64,000 nucleotides of DNA from NCBI GenBank assembly GCA_030532895.1, contig JAUNKF010000018.1:1-64000 (forward strand), in the 5' to 3' direction. Positions 24,143-34,283 of the stretch are shown here, piece after piece; the first letter of the stretch is position 1, and each line of letters opens with the position of its first letter. The translations under genes and the position numbers were made by a program. A model generated the notes under the pieces. The model worked only from the letters and a program-made list of their open reading frames with translations, was not told the DNA's origin and did not search any database. The stretch is from Lautropia sp. (GTDB taxonomy: Bacteria > Pseudomonadota > Gammaproteobacteria > Burkholderiales > Burkholderiaceae_E).

Positions 24143-25249
24143 TTATGGGAGAGAAAATTCTCCTCCCAGCTCATAACAATCTATGTGCTTGCTCGCGGAG
24201 CGAAAACTAGGAGGATGGTATGCTAGTGCTCTCACTACGCCCAACATGTACCTAAATCCAGGGTCGGTCAGAAAATTCATGCCGCCGGCCTCTTCTATTA
24301 TCGTAGCAGCGCATTCCATAATCCTTTTTTGAGTTTCAAATCTCACTAATAGTGAAGAGGAGACGTTGTATTCAGACAAATTTCCGTTATCTATTTCTTT
24401 TGCAATATTTTCCAGGGCCAGCATGCAAGTTCTTACTCCGGACAGTGCTCTCACCCTAGAGGCATCGTCTCCCCTTCCTCTGTCACAAATCTGCTCAAAC
24501 ATCGCGCTGAGCACCCCGAGGTAGCTGGCACTTATCATTATTTCGAACCATATAAACGCCGACGAAAGTTCTTTCGTTATGTTGAAGCTTTCGCCAAAAG
24601 TTGATACATTTTCACTGGGAACGAACACGTCTTCTAAGATGATTTCCACGTTCTCCGCTGCATCCAAAAAACCTTTTGCTCCGAACTCCATGATATAAAT
24701 ACCTTCGGAGTGAGAGGGGATTGTGGCAATGGAAAATAACTTATCTTTGCCATCTTCAAGCAACATGCTTGCTGTAAATATATCCATAGACCTACCAAGG
24801 CTGCATGGCTTCTTTTTTCCGGACACCAAAAAACCTCCTTTGGTTTTTTTTACCTTCATATCCGGGGTTTGGATGCTCGTGCTTGCGCGTCCGTCAGCAA
24901 ATCCCGATGCAACCAAAAGCTTCTCGCCTGCTATAAGTTTAAGGTGATTCTCCGTTTCCTCGGATCGAGGAATTGCGCATACAGTGCAGTTATGCATGTT
25001 GGCCGCAATCGCTAATGAGGGAGACCGGCTTCCCAACGCGAACTGAATCTGTAATAATTGAACTGCTGAGCACCCTTGTCCGCCGAACCTCTTTGGAACA
25101 GTCAAACCGCAGCCCCCATGTTCTTTATAACAAGAAAGAACAGGAGAATTCTTTCCTTCAAGCTCGGTTAAAGACCTTTGACAAAGAGACGAATCCAGTC
25201 CCGGCAGAAAAGATTCCATTGTGTCACGACATTTTTGTATTAGTCTCAT
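24143..25249 (-). CDS. Acyl-CoA dehydrogenase-like flavoprotein
   Basis: A 368-residue acyl-CoA dehydrogenase family protein. Recognisable parts are YKEHGGCGLTVPKRFGGQG near the N-terminus, the FAD/substrate segment (KKTKGGFLVSGKKKPCSLG), LEDVFVPSENV and the C-terminal helical domain (ATIIEEAGGMNFLTDPGFRYM). The usual C-terminal YEGT-like segment with the nearby catalytic Glu is not evident; AYHPPSFRSASKH stands there, so the chemistry may differ. FAAL-associated dehydrogenases are known to desaturate ACP-bound chains, for example in tambjamine synthesis, and that is my preferred role. A strong AGGAGG precedes the start. It is 3 bp from the longer possible start of the FAAL gene. Confidence 0.83.
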   Translation of the reverse strand: MRLIQKCRDTMESFLPGLDSSLCQRSLTELEGKNSPVLSCYKEHGGCGLTVPKRFGGQGCSAVQLLQIQFALGSRSPSLAIAANMHNCTVCAIPRSEETENHLKLIAGEKLLVASGFADGRASTSIQTPDMKVKKTKGGFLVSGKKKPCSLGRSMDIFTASMLLEDGKDKLFSIATIPSHSEGIYIMEFGAKGFLDAAENVEIILEDVFVPSENVSTFGESFNITKELSSAFIWFEIMISASYLGVLSAMFEQICDRGRGDDASRVRALSGVRTCMLALENIAKEIDNGNLSEYNVSSSLLVRFETQKRIMECAATIIEEAGGMNFLTDPGFRYMLGVVRALAYHPPSFRSASKHIDCYELGGEFSLP

Positions 25250-25261
25250 AATTCCTCCTGG

Positions 25262-25879
25262 TCATTTCCGGTCCGCTATTGTTGCAATCTCGAATCTGTA
25301 AGAAAAGGCGCGGTCTTTTTTGTTTAAAAAAGACATCATCTCATTATCGATCTCCAGATTATCCTCGTTTGCGTCGTCCACAGAGTAGTTTGTTATGAAG
25401 TTCCTGAAGCACAAGCGTCCATTGAGTCTTCCTCGAGTTGATATATTTTTCAAAATACTCATAAAATCATCCTTAGACAGACACGAAGTTATGTCTGAAA
25501 GGGAGAATTTATTGAACTTTTCATGCGGCATTTTTCCGCAGTATTCGACTATGTCTCCATTAACTATGGAGACTTTTGTTTTACACTTCTTTATTTGTTC
25601 GACAACATCCTCCTTTAAGAAGTGTGGGAGAGAATTTTTTTCGTTGTATTTTCCAGTGAACATGAACGTCAACCAGTCGCTTTCTTTTGCGAGGTGGTTG
25701 CAAAACGCATAGTCCAACGTCTTCAACATGTATCGACCAAGGTCTCCGACTTCAATGTTGATGTCATATCTCTTGTCATTCAAGATTAGCTTGAGAAGGT
25801 TTTTGTTAAATCCCTTCGATATTAATATGTTGTATAGCGGTCCTTTTATTTCTTTTTTAAAAAATTTCTCTCTGCTCAT
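25262..25879 (-). CDS. BtaA/DUF3419-like transferase, C-terminal part
   Basis: A 205-residue frame that continues the BtaA-like domain begun by the overlapping upstream gene, in the +1 frame. It carries WLTFMFTGKYNEKNSLPHFL and FNKFSLSDITSCLSKDDFMSIL, which resemble the central and C-terminal parts of DUF3419 proteins (tGRY...LPhYL and FNLSDIFEYM patterns, from memory). Joined after DEQREIF of the upstream part, the two make one protein of normal length (about 360 residues). The ATG at 25879 has no good ribosome-binding site. The sequence is very AT-rich. Whether it is made alone, by +1 frameshifting or not at all cannot be told from sequence. Confidence 0.65.
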   Translation of the reverse strand: MSREKFFKKEIKGPLYNILISKGFNKNLLKLILNDKRYDINIEVGDLGRYMLKTLDYAFCNHLAKESDWLTFMFTGKYNEKNSLPHFLKEDVVEQIKKCKTKVSIVNGDIVEYCGKMPHEKFNKFSLSDITSCLSKDDFMSILKNISTRGRLNGRLCFRNFITNYSVDDANEDNLEIDNEMMSFLNKKDRAFSYRFEIATIADRK

Positions 25880-26351
25880 CTAGGGTCTCCGAATTGAAAA
25901 TCCTTTCTATTGATCGACCGTAGAGGGTTTTAAATAAGGGGGCCATGATCTTGACATAGAACTGCTCGTGGCGGCCTTGAAAAATAATTCCGTTTTCAAT
26001 TTTTTTCATATTGTTCTTGAAATACATCCATGCCTCGTCGCTCAGTCTGTCTTTTAGGGAAAGAAAGGTATCTTTTCTGTCCATTCCTTCATTTCTGATT
26101 CCTAAAAAGTTTAACAAATCTCTGTAGCTCAGGGATCTGATGGCAGCAAGCTTGAGTTCAAATATAAGATTTTGACCAGCTGCATAATCTATCGTGCTTA
26201 AAGACGCAGGGTTCATGGAAAGTAAACTAAGACTTCTGCAGCCGCTTCCCGTGACAGACAGAACGTCGTCCACCGGGCTTATAGAGAGGGCCTTCATTTC
26301 TGAATCGGCGTCTTCGTCGCACGTGCTATAAAGAATCCACTTTTGATGCAT
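25857..26351 (-). CDS. BtaA/DUF3419-like SAM transferase, N-terminal part
   Basis: First gene of the - strand operon, 164 residues from the ATG at 26351 (AAGGA 9 bp upstream). It holds the SAM-binding half of a BtaA-like domain: YSTCDEDADSEMKAL, VLSVTGSGCRSLSLL (motif I) and DYAAGQNLIFELKLAAIRSL (motif II), then IIFQGRHEQFY and SETLDEQREIF before the stop. BtaA moves the 3-amino-3-carboxypropyl group of SAM onto diacylglycerol to start betaine-lipid synthesis; related enzymes use other acceptors. Here the acceptor may be an acyl-derived intermediate. The frame ends at a T6A6 run and the rest of the domain is in the next frame. The family call is from remembered motifs. Confidence 0.66.
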   Translation of the reverse strand: MHQKWILYSTCDEDADSEMKALSISPVDDVLSVTGSGCRSLSLLSMNPASLSTIDYAAGQNLIFELKLAAIRSLSYRDLLNFLGIRNEGMDRKDTFLSLKDRLSDEAWMYFKNNMKKIENGIIFQGRHEQFYVKIMAPLFKTLYGRSIERIFNSETLDEQREIF

Positions 26352-26483
26352 GATATTCAATCCTTGAACATAATGACTAGAGGTTATGAAATTTTGGATT
26401 CTTTGGCTACTATGAAATATAGTGGTAAGCCCTGCGAAATTCTGTGAACCGCCCCGGGTATCGAGGAGGCCCGTTGGTTTGAG

Positions 26484-27615
<1,132 letters not shown>

Positions 27616-27778
27616 GGCTCCATCTTCTCAAAGATTGGAGCCTCCTCAAAACTCGGGGCGATTCATTCAGCTGGCCCTTCGATCGGCTCGCCAGGCGGGT
27701 TTTCGGAGTGTTGCAGGGGAGACTCAGTTTCCTGGTGTCACACGAGGGCGTGCAGTTAGCGCCGTTTTACGATTTGCT

Positions 27779-28861
27779 TGGTCTCAAGAGTCAAGTGCAA
27801 CAGTATGACGTTGGGGGTCTGATGCGATGTTTCTGGCATGGGCTTCGAGAACCTGAGTCATGGCTTCCTCAGGTGTCTGCCAATCGAGTGTGGCGCGCGG
27901 CCTGGTATTGAGCAGATGGGCAATGTCTTTGAGACGAGTCTGGCTCAAGGTGGACAGGTCGGTGCCTTTGGGCAGAAACTGACGTAGCACCCCGTTTGTG
28001 TTTTTGTTAGAGCCTCGTTGCCAGGGCGCATGCGGGCCGAAGAACCAAAGATCGATGTTGAGCCGTTTTCTCTGCCACGGTCGTAGGTCAGGCTGTTTCG
28101 CAGGAAAGCGGGCACGTTTTTATCTGTCTTGAGAAGCCTTCCAGCGCGTCCTGTGCCGTGCAACCGTCCATGCGGCAGAGGATCCACGTAGCGTGTCTGA
28201 CGCTCGACGAGCACACGGACGGCGGAGCGGTTATAGGCGCCCTTGATCAGGTCGCCTTCCCAGTGGCCAGGCATCAGCCGGTCTTCAATGTCTGGGGGAC
28301 GATGGCGGATGCGCAGATCGGGCGGCACGAAACTGGTACTGGCTGCGGTGGTTCGGCGCGTACCTCGCTTGGGTTTGGCCTGACGCAAGGCATCCACGAG
28401 GGCCTGTTTGAGGGCACCACGAGGCTGGGCATAGATTTAGGCGTAGATGGTCTCGTGACTGACGAGACCGGGGCGTTTGGTGGCTGGCATACGCCGTAGT
28501 CTGGCAGCAATTTGCTTGGGAGACCAGAAGCGATAGACAAGACGGTCGTGGATGTATCGGTACAAGCGGGTGCCGGGCTGAAGCGCGGGTTGTCGCCGGC
28601 TATGCGAGCGCTGTTGCCGATAGTGTTGTGCAGCGGCCGAGGCGTCATAGGCAACGTCCTGACCCAGACGTTTCAACTCGCGGCTGATGGTGGAGGGCGA
28701 GCGCTTCAAGGTGCGGGCTATTGCCCGCACCTTGAGCTGATGGCTGGTGGCGATCATGATGAAGGCCCGGTCTTCCGGGGTCAGGTGCTGGTAGTGGCGT
28801 GGTGTAGACATGGCAATAGCTCAGATGGGGATGAGTGTTGCACTTGAAAGTTGAGTCTAAG
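27779..28861 (-). mobile_element. IS30-family insertion sequence in the hipA copy
   Basis: An element of about 1083 bp interrupts the second hipA copy. Its ends share an imperfect inverted repeat with the exact core TCAAGTGCAACA (27791-27802, and the complement near 28831-28842). The bases TTGCT flank both sides (27774-27778 and 28862-28866), which fits a short target duplication. The intact hipA gives the empty-site sequence, so the insertion point is certain. Confidence 0.85.
27784..28811 (-). pseudogene. IS30-family transposase, multiply broken
   Basis: The N-terminal part (28811-28437) carries the IS30-type helix-turn-helix, LTPEDRAFIMIATSHQ and RTLKRSPSTISRELKR, and reaches SHETIYA, where TAA replaces the expected Trp codon. 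The same frame then continues with IYAQPRGALKQALVDALRQ, PGHWEGDLIKGA (catalytic Asp) and LTYDRGRE (second Asp). Further frame changes occur after VERQTRY and after RGRE. The last part, [15 protein letters not shown] and [17 protein letters not shown], lies in the 27784-27990 frame. A stop plus several shifts make it non-functional. Confidence 0.85.
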
Positions 28862-29297
28862 TTGCTGAGCGTGGCTGCTTATGACACGCCGGCCTTCGAC
28901 AGAACGGGCTGGCCTGTGCAGGTTCAATTGGCCTGGCCGATACTGGATGTGCGTCATTTCTCGGGCATCACGCGAGCGCTGCTGTTGGAAGCGGGGGTGC
29001 GGCTGGGGGTGACTCGGCGCGCTGCCGAGCGAATCCTGGATGAGCTGGTGCAGCAGATGCCATTGCAGGCGGATTTACTGCTGGCCGAGCTGGCCCGAGA
29101 CAATGATGACATTTTGAAGACACAGCCGGACTTGGCCAACCGGCTGGCAGGCGAGATGCGCTGTTTGCGCGTCATCCGCTACGCTATCTTGCCGGACATG
29201 GTGGCCCGGATCGGAGCTGGATGATGAAGTCAGGGGCGCAGACTGATGTCAGTAGATACCCCTGGTGTAGTCTCTTTAGGAATGTCTGGCTCTTGAG

Positions 29298-29327
29298 GTC
29301 ATGCCTTGGCCAAGGCCAAGGCATGAC
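29298..29327. terminator. Palindromic stem between hipA remnant and maeB
   Basis: GTCATGCCTTGGCC-AA-GGCCAAGGCATGAC is a perfect 14-bp stem with a 2-base loop, 7 bp beyond the maeB stop. It lies between convergent genes and could stop transcription from both sides, although no T-run is present. Confidence 0.55.
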
Positions 29328-29334
29328 AGCTCGC

Positions 29335-31662
29335 TCAGTGCTTACCGGTAGCCACCTTGTGCTTCCCGGCCGCCACTTCCGCCACGGCTAGTGCCGTCAT
29401 GTTGATGAGGCGCCGAACGGTGGCCGTCGGGGTCATCACGTGGGCGGGCGCGGCGCTGCCGAGCAGGATCGGGCCGATCGTCACGCCGTGGCCGTCGATC
29501 GTTTTCAGCACGTTGAAGAGGATGTTGGCTGCATCGAGGTTCGGGCACACGAGCAGGTTGGCTTCACCGTGCAGCGTGCTGTCGGACACCATCCGTTCGC
29601 GCACCTCGGGCAGGAAGGCGGCATCCCCGTGCATTTCGCCATCGCACTCGATATGCGGGGCCAGCTCACGGAAGATGTTGCGCGCCTCGCGCATCTTCAC
29701 GGCCGAGGGGCGGCGGGAGCTGCCAAACTGCGAGTGCGACACGAAGGCAACCTTCGGCGGAATGCCGAAGTTGCCCACCTCCTCGGCCGCCATCAGCGCG
29801 ATCTGCGCCAGCATCTCGGCATCGGGCGAGTCGTTCACGTAGGTGTCGGTGATGAAGAGCGTGCGGCTGCCCATCATCAGCGCATTCACCGTGGCCAGGC
29901 CCGGTGCACCGGCACGGGCGCCGATCACGTCCTTGATGTGGCCGAGGTGTGTGTCGAAGCGGCCCAGCGTGCCGCAGAGCATCGTGTCGGCATCGCCCAG
30001 GCGCACCATCAGCGCGGCGATCAGCGTGGTCGAGCGACGCACCGCTTCCTTGGCAGCTTCGCGTGAGACGCCGTCGCGCCCCATCACCCGGTGGTATTCC
30101 TCCCAATATTGCTTGAAGCGGGGGTCGTTGTTCGGGTCGACGTTGTCGACATCCTTGCCGATCCGGATACGCAGACCCGCTTTCTTGATGCGGGCGGTGA
30201 TGACTTCGGGGCGGCCGATCAGGATCGGTCGTGCCAGGCCGTCGTCCACCACTGTTTGAGCGGCACGCAGCACGCGCTCGTCCTCGCCTTCGGCATAGGC
30301 CACGCGCTTCTTCTCCAGGGGCGCTGCCTTGGCGGCCTGGATCACGGGGCGCATCAGCATGCCCGACTGGTAGACGAAACGGCTCAGCGACTGACGGTAG
30401 GCATCCATGTCCTCGATCGGACGGGTGGCCACCCCCGAGGCTTTGGCCGCTTCGGCCACGGCCGGGGCGATGCGCAGGATCAGGCGCGGGTCGAAGGGGG
30501 TCGGGATGATGTAGTCGGGGCCGAAGTTCAGATCCTTGCCCACATAGGCGCTGGCCACCTCATCGCTGGCTTCTGCCTTGGCCAGCGCCGCGATCTCGCG
30601 CACGCAGGCGAGCTTCATCTCCTCGGTGATGCAGGAGGCGCCGCAATCGAGCGCGCCGCGGAAGATGTACGGGAAGCACAGGACGTTGTTGACCTGATTG
30701 GGATAGTCGGAACGGCCGGTTGCGATGATGCAGTCGGCGCGGGCGGCGCGGGCCTCTTCGGGGCGGATTTCCGGCTCGGGGTTGGCGAGCGCCAGAATCA
30801 CCGGCTGGCGAGCCATCGTCTTGACCATGTCAGCCGTCAGCACACCGGCTGTCGAGCAGCCGAGGAAAACATCGGCGTCCTTGCAGATGTCGGCGAGCGT
30901 CCGGGCCTCGGTGTCCTGCGCGTAGCGGGCCTTCGATTCATCCAGATTGCCGGGGCGGCCTTTGTAGATCACGCCCTTGGAGTCGGCCACGTAGATGTTC
31001 TTGGGCGACACGCCCAGCGCCACCATGATGTCCAGACAGGCGATGGCGGCAGCACCCGCGCCCGAGGCCGCCACTTTGACCTCATCGATCTTCTTGCCGA
31101 CCAGTTCCAGACCGTTCAGCAGCGCCGCACCCGAGATGATGGCCGTGCCGTGCTGGTCATCATGAAAGACCGGGATGTTCATCTCTTCACGCAGCTTGCG
31201 CTCGATGTAGAAGCATTCCGGCGCCTTGATGTCTTCGAGGTTGATGCCGCCCAGGGTCGGCTCCAGCGCCTTGATGATCTCGACGAGTTTGTCCGGATCA
31301 CGCTCGTCCAGTTCGATGTCGAACACGTCGATGCCAGCAAACTTCTTGAAGAGACAACCCTTGCCTTCCATCACCGGTTTGCCGGCCAGCGGGCCGATGT
31401 CGCCCAGGCCCAGCACGGCCGTGCCGTTCGTGATCACGCCGACGAGGTTGCCGCGCGAGGTGTACTCGGCGGCCTTGGCGGGATCGGCCTGAATGTCCAG
31501 ACACGGATAGGCCACGCCGGGCGAATAGGCCAGCGACAGGTCACGCTGATTCGACAGCGGCTTAGTGGGGTTGACGGAGATTTTGCCGCGGGTGGGTTGG
31601 GCGTGATACTCGCGTGCTGCATCGCGCAGCGCCGCTTCGGCAGCAGAAAGTTTTTGCGTCAT
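29335..31662 (-). CDS. maeB: NADP-dependent malic enzyme with phosphotransacetylase-like domain
   Basis: A 775-residue MaeB-type enzyme. Malate + NADP+ gives pyruvate + CO2 + NADPH, linking the TCA cycle to pyruvate and NADPH supply. The malic domain (about residues 1-430) has [31 protein letters not shown], the metal-binding segment [17 protein letters not shown] and the NAD(P)-binding stretch [17 protein letters not shown]. The C-terminal third (about 430-760) resembles phosphate acetyltransferase ([55 protein letters not shown]); in MaeB this domain is regulatory and binds acetyl-CoA. Length is normal. Host-like GC marks the return to core chromosome after the acquired block. Confidence 0.96.
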   Translation of the reverse strand: MTQKLSAAEAALRDAAREYHAQPTRGKISVNPTKPLSNQRDLSLAYSPGVAYPCLDIQADPAKAAEYTSRGNLVGVITNGTAVLGLGDIGPLAGKPVMEGKGCLFKKFAGIDVFDIELDERDPDKLVEIIKALEPTLGGINLEDIKAPECFYIERKLREEMNIPVFHDDQHGTAIISGAALLNGLELVGKKIDEVKVAASGAGAAAIACLDIMVALGVSPKNIYVADSKGVIYKGRPGNLDESKARYAQDTEARTLADICKDADVFLGCSTAGVLTADMVKTMARQPVILALANPEPEIRPEEARAARADCIIATGRSDYPNQVNNVLCFPYIFRGALDCGASCITEEMKLACVREIAALAKAEASDEVASAYVGKDLNFGPDYIIPTPFDPRLILRIAPAVAEAAKASGVATRPIEDMDAYRQSLSRFVYQSGMLMRPVIQAAKAAPLEKKRVAYAEGEDERVLRAAQTVVDDGLARPILIGRPEVITARIKKAGLRIRIGKDVDNVDPNNDPRFKQYWEEYHRVMGRDGVSREAAKEAVRRSTTLIAALMVRLGDADTMLCGTLGRFDTHLGHIKDVIGARAGAPGLATVNALMMGSRTLFITDTYVNDSPDAEMLAQIALMAAEEVGNFGIPPKVAFVSHSQFGSSRRPSAVKMREARNIFRELAPHIECDGEMHGDAAFLPEVRERMVSDSTLHGEANLLVCPNLDAANILFNVLKTIDGHGVTIGPILLGSAAPAHVMTPTATVRRLINMTALAVAEVAAGKHKVATGKH

Positions 31663-32061
31663 GATCGAAGACTGTCAGGGGCGAAAAAGTCAAGCATGAA
31701 AGAAGTCATGAGGGGCCGGCTGATGCCATCGGCATGCTGGCACCGGTAGTGGCGATGCTGTGCGCTCGCCGGGCTGCGTGTGATGTCGTCGTGCCTGGTT
31801 GATGACAGGCTCACATGCGCCGGACTATCCCAGAAGATTACACCGATACGCCTGCTGCTGTCTGGCGCTGCCGCATGGCCGAAGGGGATGTCCGCGGCCC
31901 TCGTTGCCTCGTCCTTGTCGGGTGCATGCGCGGGGGCATGCGTGATGGGGCGCGGCGTGCGCAGCCTGTTGTAAAGACCGCAACCGATGACTGCGTTGGC
32001 AGGTTGGTGCCCGCCGGTCGTCACCGGTCGGGCACAGGATGGAGGCGGTGTCGGCAAGTGA
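31663..32061. other. Intergenic region between divergent maeB and ampG
   Basis: About 400 bp without a convincing gene. The open frames here are Pro/Arg/His-rich, as expected from chance reading of GC-rich DNA. It must hold the divergent promoters of maeB and ampG; I could not pick out a clear -35/-10 pair. Confidence 0.5.
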
Positions 32062-32088
32062 CCGGGGCGCACTGTTACACTGCCCCGG
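32062..32088 (+). promoter_or_regulatory. Hairpin directly before the ampG start
   Basis: CCGGGGC (32062-32068) and GCCCCGG (32082-32088) form a 7-bp GC stem that ends on the base before the ATG. No ribosome-binding site is visible here, so the stem may limit translation or the mRNA may be nearly leaderless. Confidence 0.4.
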
Positions 32089-33618
32089 ATGATGGTCCGT
32101 TCAAAGCCCGAGCCAGGTCTGTGGCAAACCTATGGGCAAGTCTTTGCATCGCGGCGCATTGCCGCCATGTTGCTGCTGGGTTTTTCCAGCGGCTTGCCAT
32201 TGGCGCTCACGGCGGGCGCGCTGCAGGCGTGGCTGACGGTCGAGGGCATCAGCCTGCGCACCATCGGGTATTTTGCGCTGGTGGGTCTGCCCTACACGTT
32301 CAAATTCGTCTGGGCGCCCTTGCTCGATCGTTTCGAGCCACCCTTGCTGGGCCGTCGCCGGGGCTGGATCCTGATCTTTCAGCTGGGTATTGCCCTCGGC
32401 TGTTTTGCGATGGCCCGCCTTGATCCGCAGCATTCGGTCAAGCTGATTGCGGCGTTGGCCGTACTGATGGCTGGACTCTCGGCCTCGCAGGATGTGGTTT
32501 TCGATGCTTATCGGGCCGATCTGCTCGACCCGGAGGAGCGGGGGGCGGGCGCTGCCGTGTCGGTCCTCGGCTACCGGCTGGCGATGCTGGTGTCAGGCGG
32601 TGGTGCCCTGATGCTGGCCGACACCCGGTTGGGTTGGCCCGGCACCTACCAGCTGATGGGGGTGTGCTTCGTGCTGCTGATGCTGGCCACGGTCTGGAGT
32701 CCCGCCTTGTCCCGGCCCAGTGGGCCACGCAGTTCAGCCACCATCGAGTTGCGAGGGTTTCTGGTGATGGTGGGCAGTGCAGCCGTCGTCTGGTGGAGCG
32801 GATCGCAGCTCATCGACTGGCTCAGTGCCGTGCTGACAGCAGCGCCGGGTGGGCAGGCACCCGTAACGTCGGCAGCCGCAGGGGCGGCGTCAGCGCTCGA
32901 TCCCTTCGTGTCTCTGGGGCTGGAGACGGCGCTCATGCTGCTCACGGGCTTCAGTGCCGTGCTGATGGCCAGGCGGGTGGGTTTTCCTTCCTTCGTCGAA
33001 CCTTGGGACGCTTTTTTCACGCGGCGGCGTGCGGTGGCTTTCCTGCTCCTGATCGTGCTCTACAAGCTGGGCGATGCCTTCGCCGGCAGCCTGAGCACCA
33101 GTTTCCTGCTGCGTGGGCCGGGCTTCAGTCAGACCGAGATTGGTGCCATCAACAAGGGGCTTGGATTGGTGGCCACCATCGTGGGGGCCTTGCTGGGCGG
33201 CGCCTGGTTGTCCTCCCGTTCGCTCTATGGGGCACTGATGACATTCGGGTTGCTGCAAGCGCTCTCCAATCTGGGCTACTGGCTGTTGGCCGTGCTACCC
33301 AAAAGCTACGGCCTCATGGTGCTCGCGATCGGGGTGGAGAACCTGTGCGGGGGGCTGGGCACGGCGGCCTTCGTCGCCTTCCTCATGGCGCTCACGGACA
33401 AGCGGTTTTCTGCTGCCCAATACGCGCTACTGTCAGCGTTGGCGGCCGTGGGGCGGGTGTATGTCGGCCCGGTGGCGGGCGTGGCCGTGGAGCACTATGG
33501 CTGGGGGACGTTCTTTCTGATGACCGTGGTGGCCTCGGTGCCGGGCCTCGTCATGCTGTGGTGGCTGCGTCGGGATGTGCGGGCGCTGGATGAACAGGCT
33601 CGACAGGTCAGCGCCTGA
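32089..33618 (+). CDS. ampG: AmpG-like muropeptide permease (MFS)
   Basis: A 509-residue inner-membrane transporter with about 12-14 hydrophobic segments. AmpG imports GlcNAc-anhydroMurNAc peptides from the periplasm for cell-wall recycling, and in many bacteria also feeds beta-lactamase induction. The family signature is near the N-terminus: LLGFSSGLPLALTAGALQAWL, then YTFKFVWAPLLDRF, RRRGWILIFQLG and ASQDVVFDAYRADLL. The loop around residues 255-275 is Ala/Gly-rich. Start uncertainty: ATG at 32089 or 32092. Two GC hairpins follow the gene (33646-33691). Confidence 0.9.
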   Translation: MMVRSKPEPGLWQTYGQVFASRRIAAMLLLGFSSGLPLALTAGALQAWLTVEGISLRTIGYFALVGLPYTFKFVWAPLLDRFEPPLLGRRRGWILIFQLGIALGCFAMARLDPQHSVKLIAALAVLMAGLSASQDVVFDAYRADLLDPEERGAGAAVSVLGYRLAMLVSGGGALMLADTRLGWPGTYQLMGVCFVLLMLATVWSPALSRPSGPRSSATIELRGFLVMVGSAAVVWWSGSQLIDWLSAVLTAAPGGQAPVTSAAAGAASALDPFVSLGLETALMLLTGFSAVLMARRVGFPSFVEPWDAFFTRRRAVAFLLLIVLYKLGDAFAGSLSTSFLLRGPGFSQTEIGAINKGLGLVATIVGALLGGAWLSSRSLYGALMTFGLLQALSNLGYWLLAVLPKSYGLMVLAIGVENLCGGLGTAAFVAFLMALTDKRFSAAQYALLSALAAVGRVYVGPVAGVAVEHYGWGTFFLMTVVASVPGLVMLWWLRRDVRALDEQARQVSA

Positions 33619-33645
33619 TCGTCTTTGATGATGGGCGTGTGTCAT

Positions 33646-33691
33646 CCAGGGGAGTTATCCCTGGCGATCCCCGGCGAAAGTCCCGCCGGGG
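33646..33691. terminator. Two GC hairpins between ampG and the yqj-like operon
   Basis: CCAGGG (33646-33651) pairs with CCCTGG (33659-33664), and CCCCGGC (33669-33675) pairs with GCCGGGG (33685-33691). They lie between convergent genes and probably end transcripts from either side. Neither has a T-run. Confidence 0.5.
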
Positions 33692-33716
33692 GCATGGGGC
33701 GTGCCGATCCGGGCAG

Positions 33717-34283
33717 TCAGCCCGTGAAGCGCCGAACCTGCTTCCAGAGCTGCTGCTTGGCGGCAAATTTGCCTACCTGATAGGCCGTGCGCCGGATGGT
33801 GCGTGAACGCAGGGCCAGATAAGCAGTCGGCAAGGCGACGGCGAGCGCCAGTTCCGGGCGACGAATCAGGGTGCGGAAGGTCTTGCTCCGCGGAAAGCCT
33901 GGATCCATGTCGATCTCATCGTCTTCATCGCCCCAGACGGACTCCGACAGCCGCAGTGGGACGAGGGCGTTCGATTCGCCGTGGCGGCCCGATTCTGCGT
34001 CGGCTGAGTGGCTGGTGGCGGACTGATCCGCGCTTGCCGGCACCGGCATGATGTCGTGATGCCGGCCGTTTTGGCTGGCGCGTCGCGAGATGCGTGTGGC
34101 GTCATGCGGCTCGGCGGTCGCATCTGCCTCGTCGGCCGCGGTTCTTTCGTGGTGTCCGTCGGGCAGCATGTCGGCATCGGTGGCGTTCAGTACGCCACGA
34201 CGCCGCTGGATCCGCGCAAACACGTCTTCGGCGGATTCAGCCGGTTCGGCTTTCGGATTCATCGAGGCCGAGTGGTCATTCAT
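33717..34283 (-). CDS. YqjK-like small protein with disordered N-terminus
   Basis: About 188 residues from the ATG at 34283, chosen because GAGGAG lies 9-10 bp upstream. The first 140 residues are polar, rich in Asp/Glu/Ala/His and probably disordered. The last 50 (TLIRRPELALAVALPTAYLALRSRTIRRTAYQVGKFAAKQQLW) form one hydrophobic segment plus a basic helix. Its position as third gene after a DUF883 and a holin-like gene matches the E. coli yqjD-yqjE-yqjK order, and the C-terminus has YqjK-like character, but sequence support is weak. It overlaps the preceding gene by 8 bp, so the operon is translationally coupled. Confidence 0.6.
   Translation of the reverse strand: MNDHSASMNPKAEPAESAEDVFARIQRRRGVLNATDADMLPDGHHERTAADEADATAEPHDATRISRRASQNGRHHDIMPVPASADQSATSHSADAESGRHGESNALVPLRLSESVWGDEDDEIDMDPGFPRSKTFRTLIRRPELALAVALPTAYLALRSRTIRRTAYQVGKFAAKQQLWKQVRRFTG

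Larger units (their letters stand above)
27723..29224 (+). pseudogene. hipA: Partial second hipA copy, split by IS30
   Basis: A 3' fragment of hipA. 27723-27778 and 28862-29109 are identical to 13323-13621 of the intact gene, 299 bp in total once the IS30 element is removed. After 29109 the match drops abruptly: by hand count about 27 of the last 115 bases differ, with no gaps, and the tail ends MVARIGAG. Before 27723 there is no similarity. The fragment holds the SFLVSHEGVQLAPFYDLL part and the C-terminal helical domain but lacks the N-terminal half and the catalytic Asp motif. It is a remnant of a diverged hipA allele, and its IS30 insertion came later. Confidence 0.88.

Noticed and set aside
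14051-26351. Tambjamine or prodigiosin-type pathway
   Set aside because: FAAL and dehydrogenase fit tambjamine tail synthesis, but there is no thioester reductase or pyrrole-forming enzyme, and the BtaA-like and KAS III-like genes are foreign to it.
27660-27722. Upstream part of the second hipA copy
   Set aside because: This 57-bp stretch between the IS3 end and the repeat has no similarity to the matching part of the intact hipA.
30091-31749. Long open frame (552 codons) on the + strand opposite maeB
   Set aside because: It mirrors the maeB reading frame, is rich in His/Arg/Gly and has no family-like motif; it is an antisense shadow in GC-rich DNA.
31659-32072. 137-codon frame between maeB and ampG
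   Set aside because: Pro/His/Arg-rich, no ribosome-binding site and no domain; it overlaps the maeB start region.
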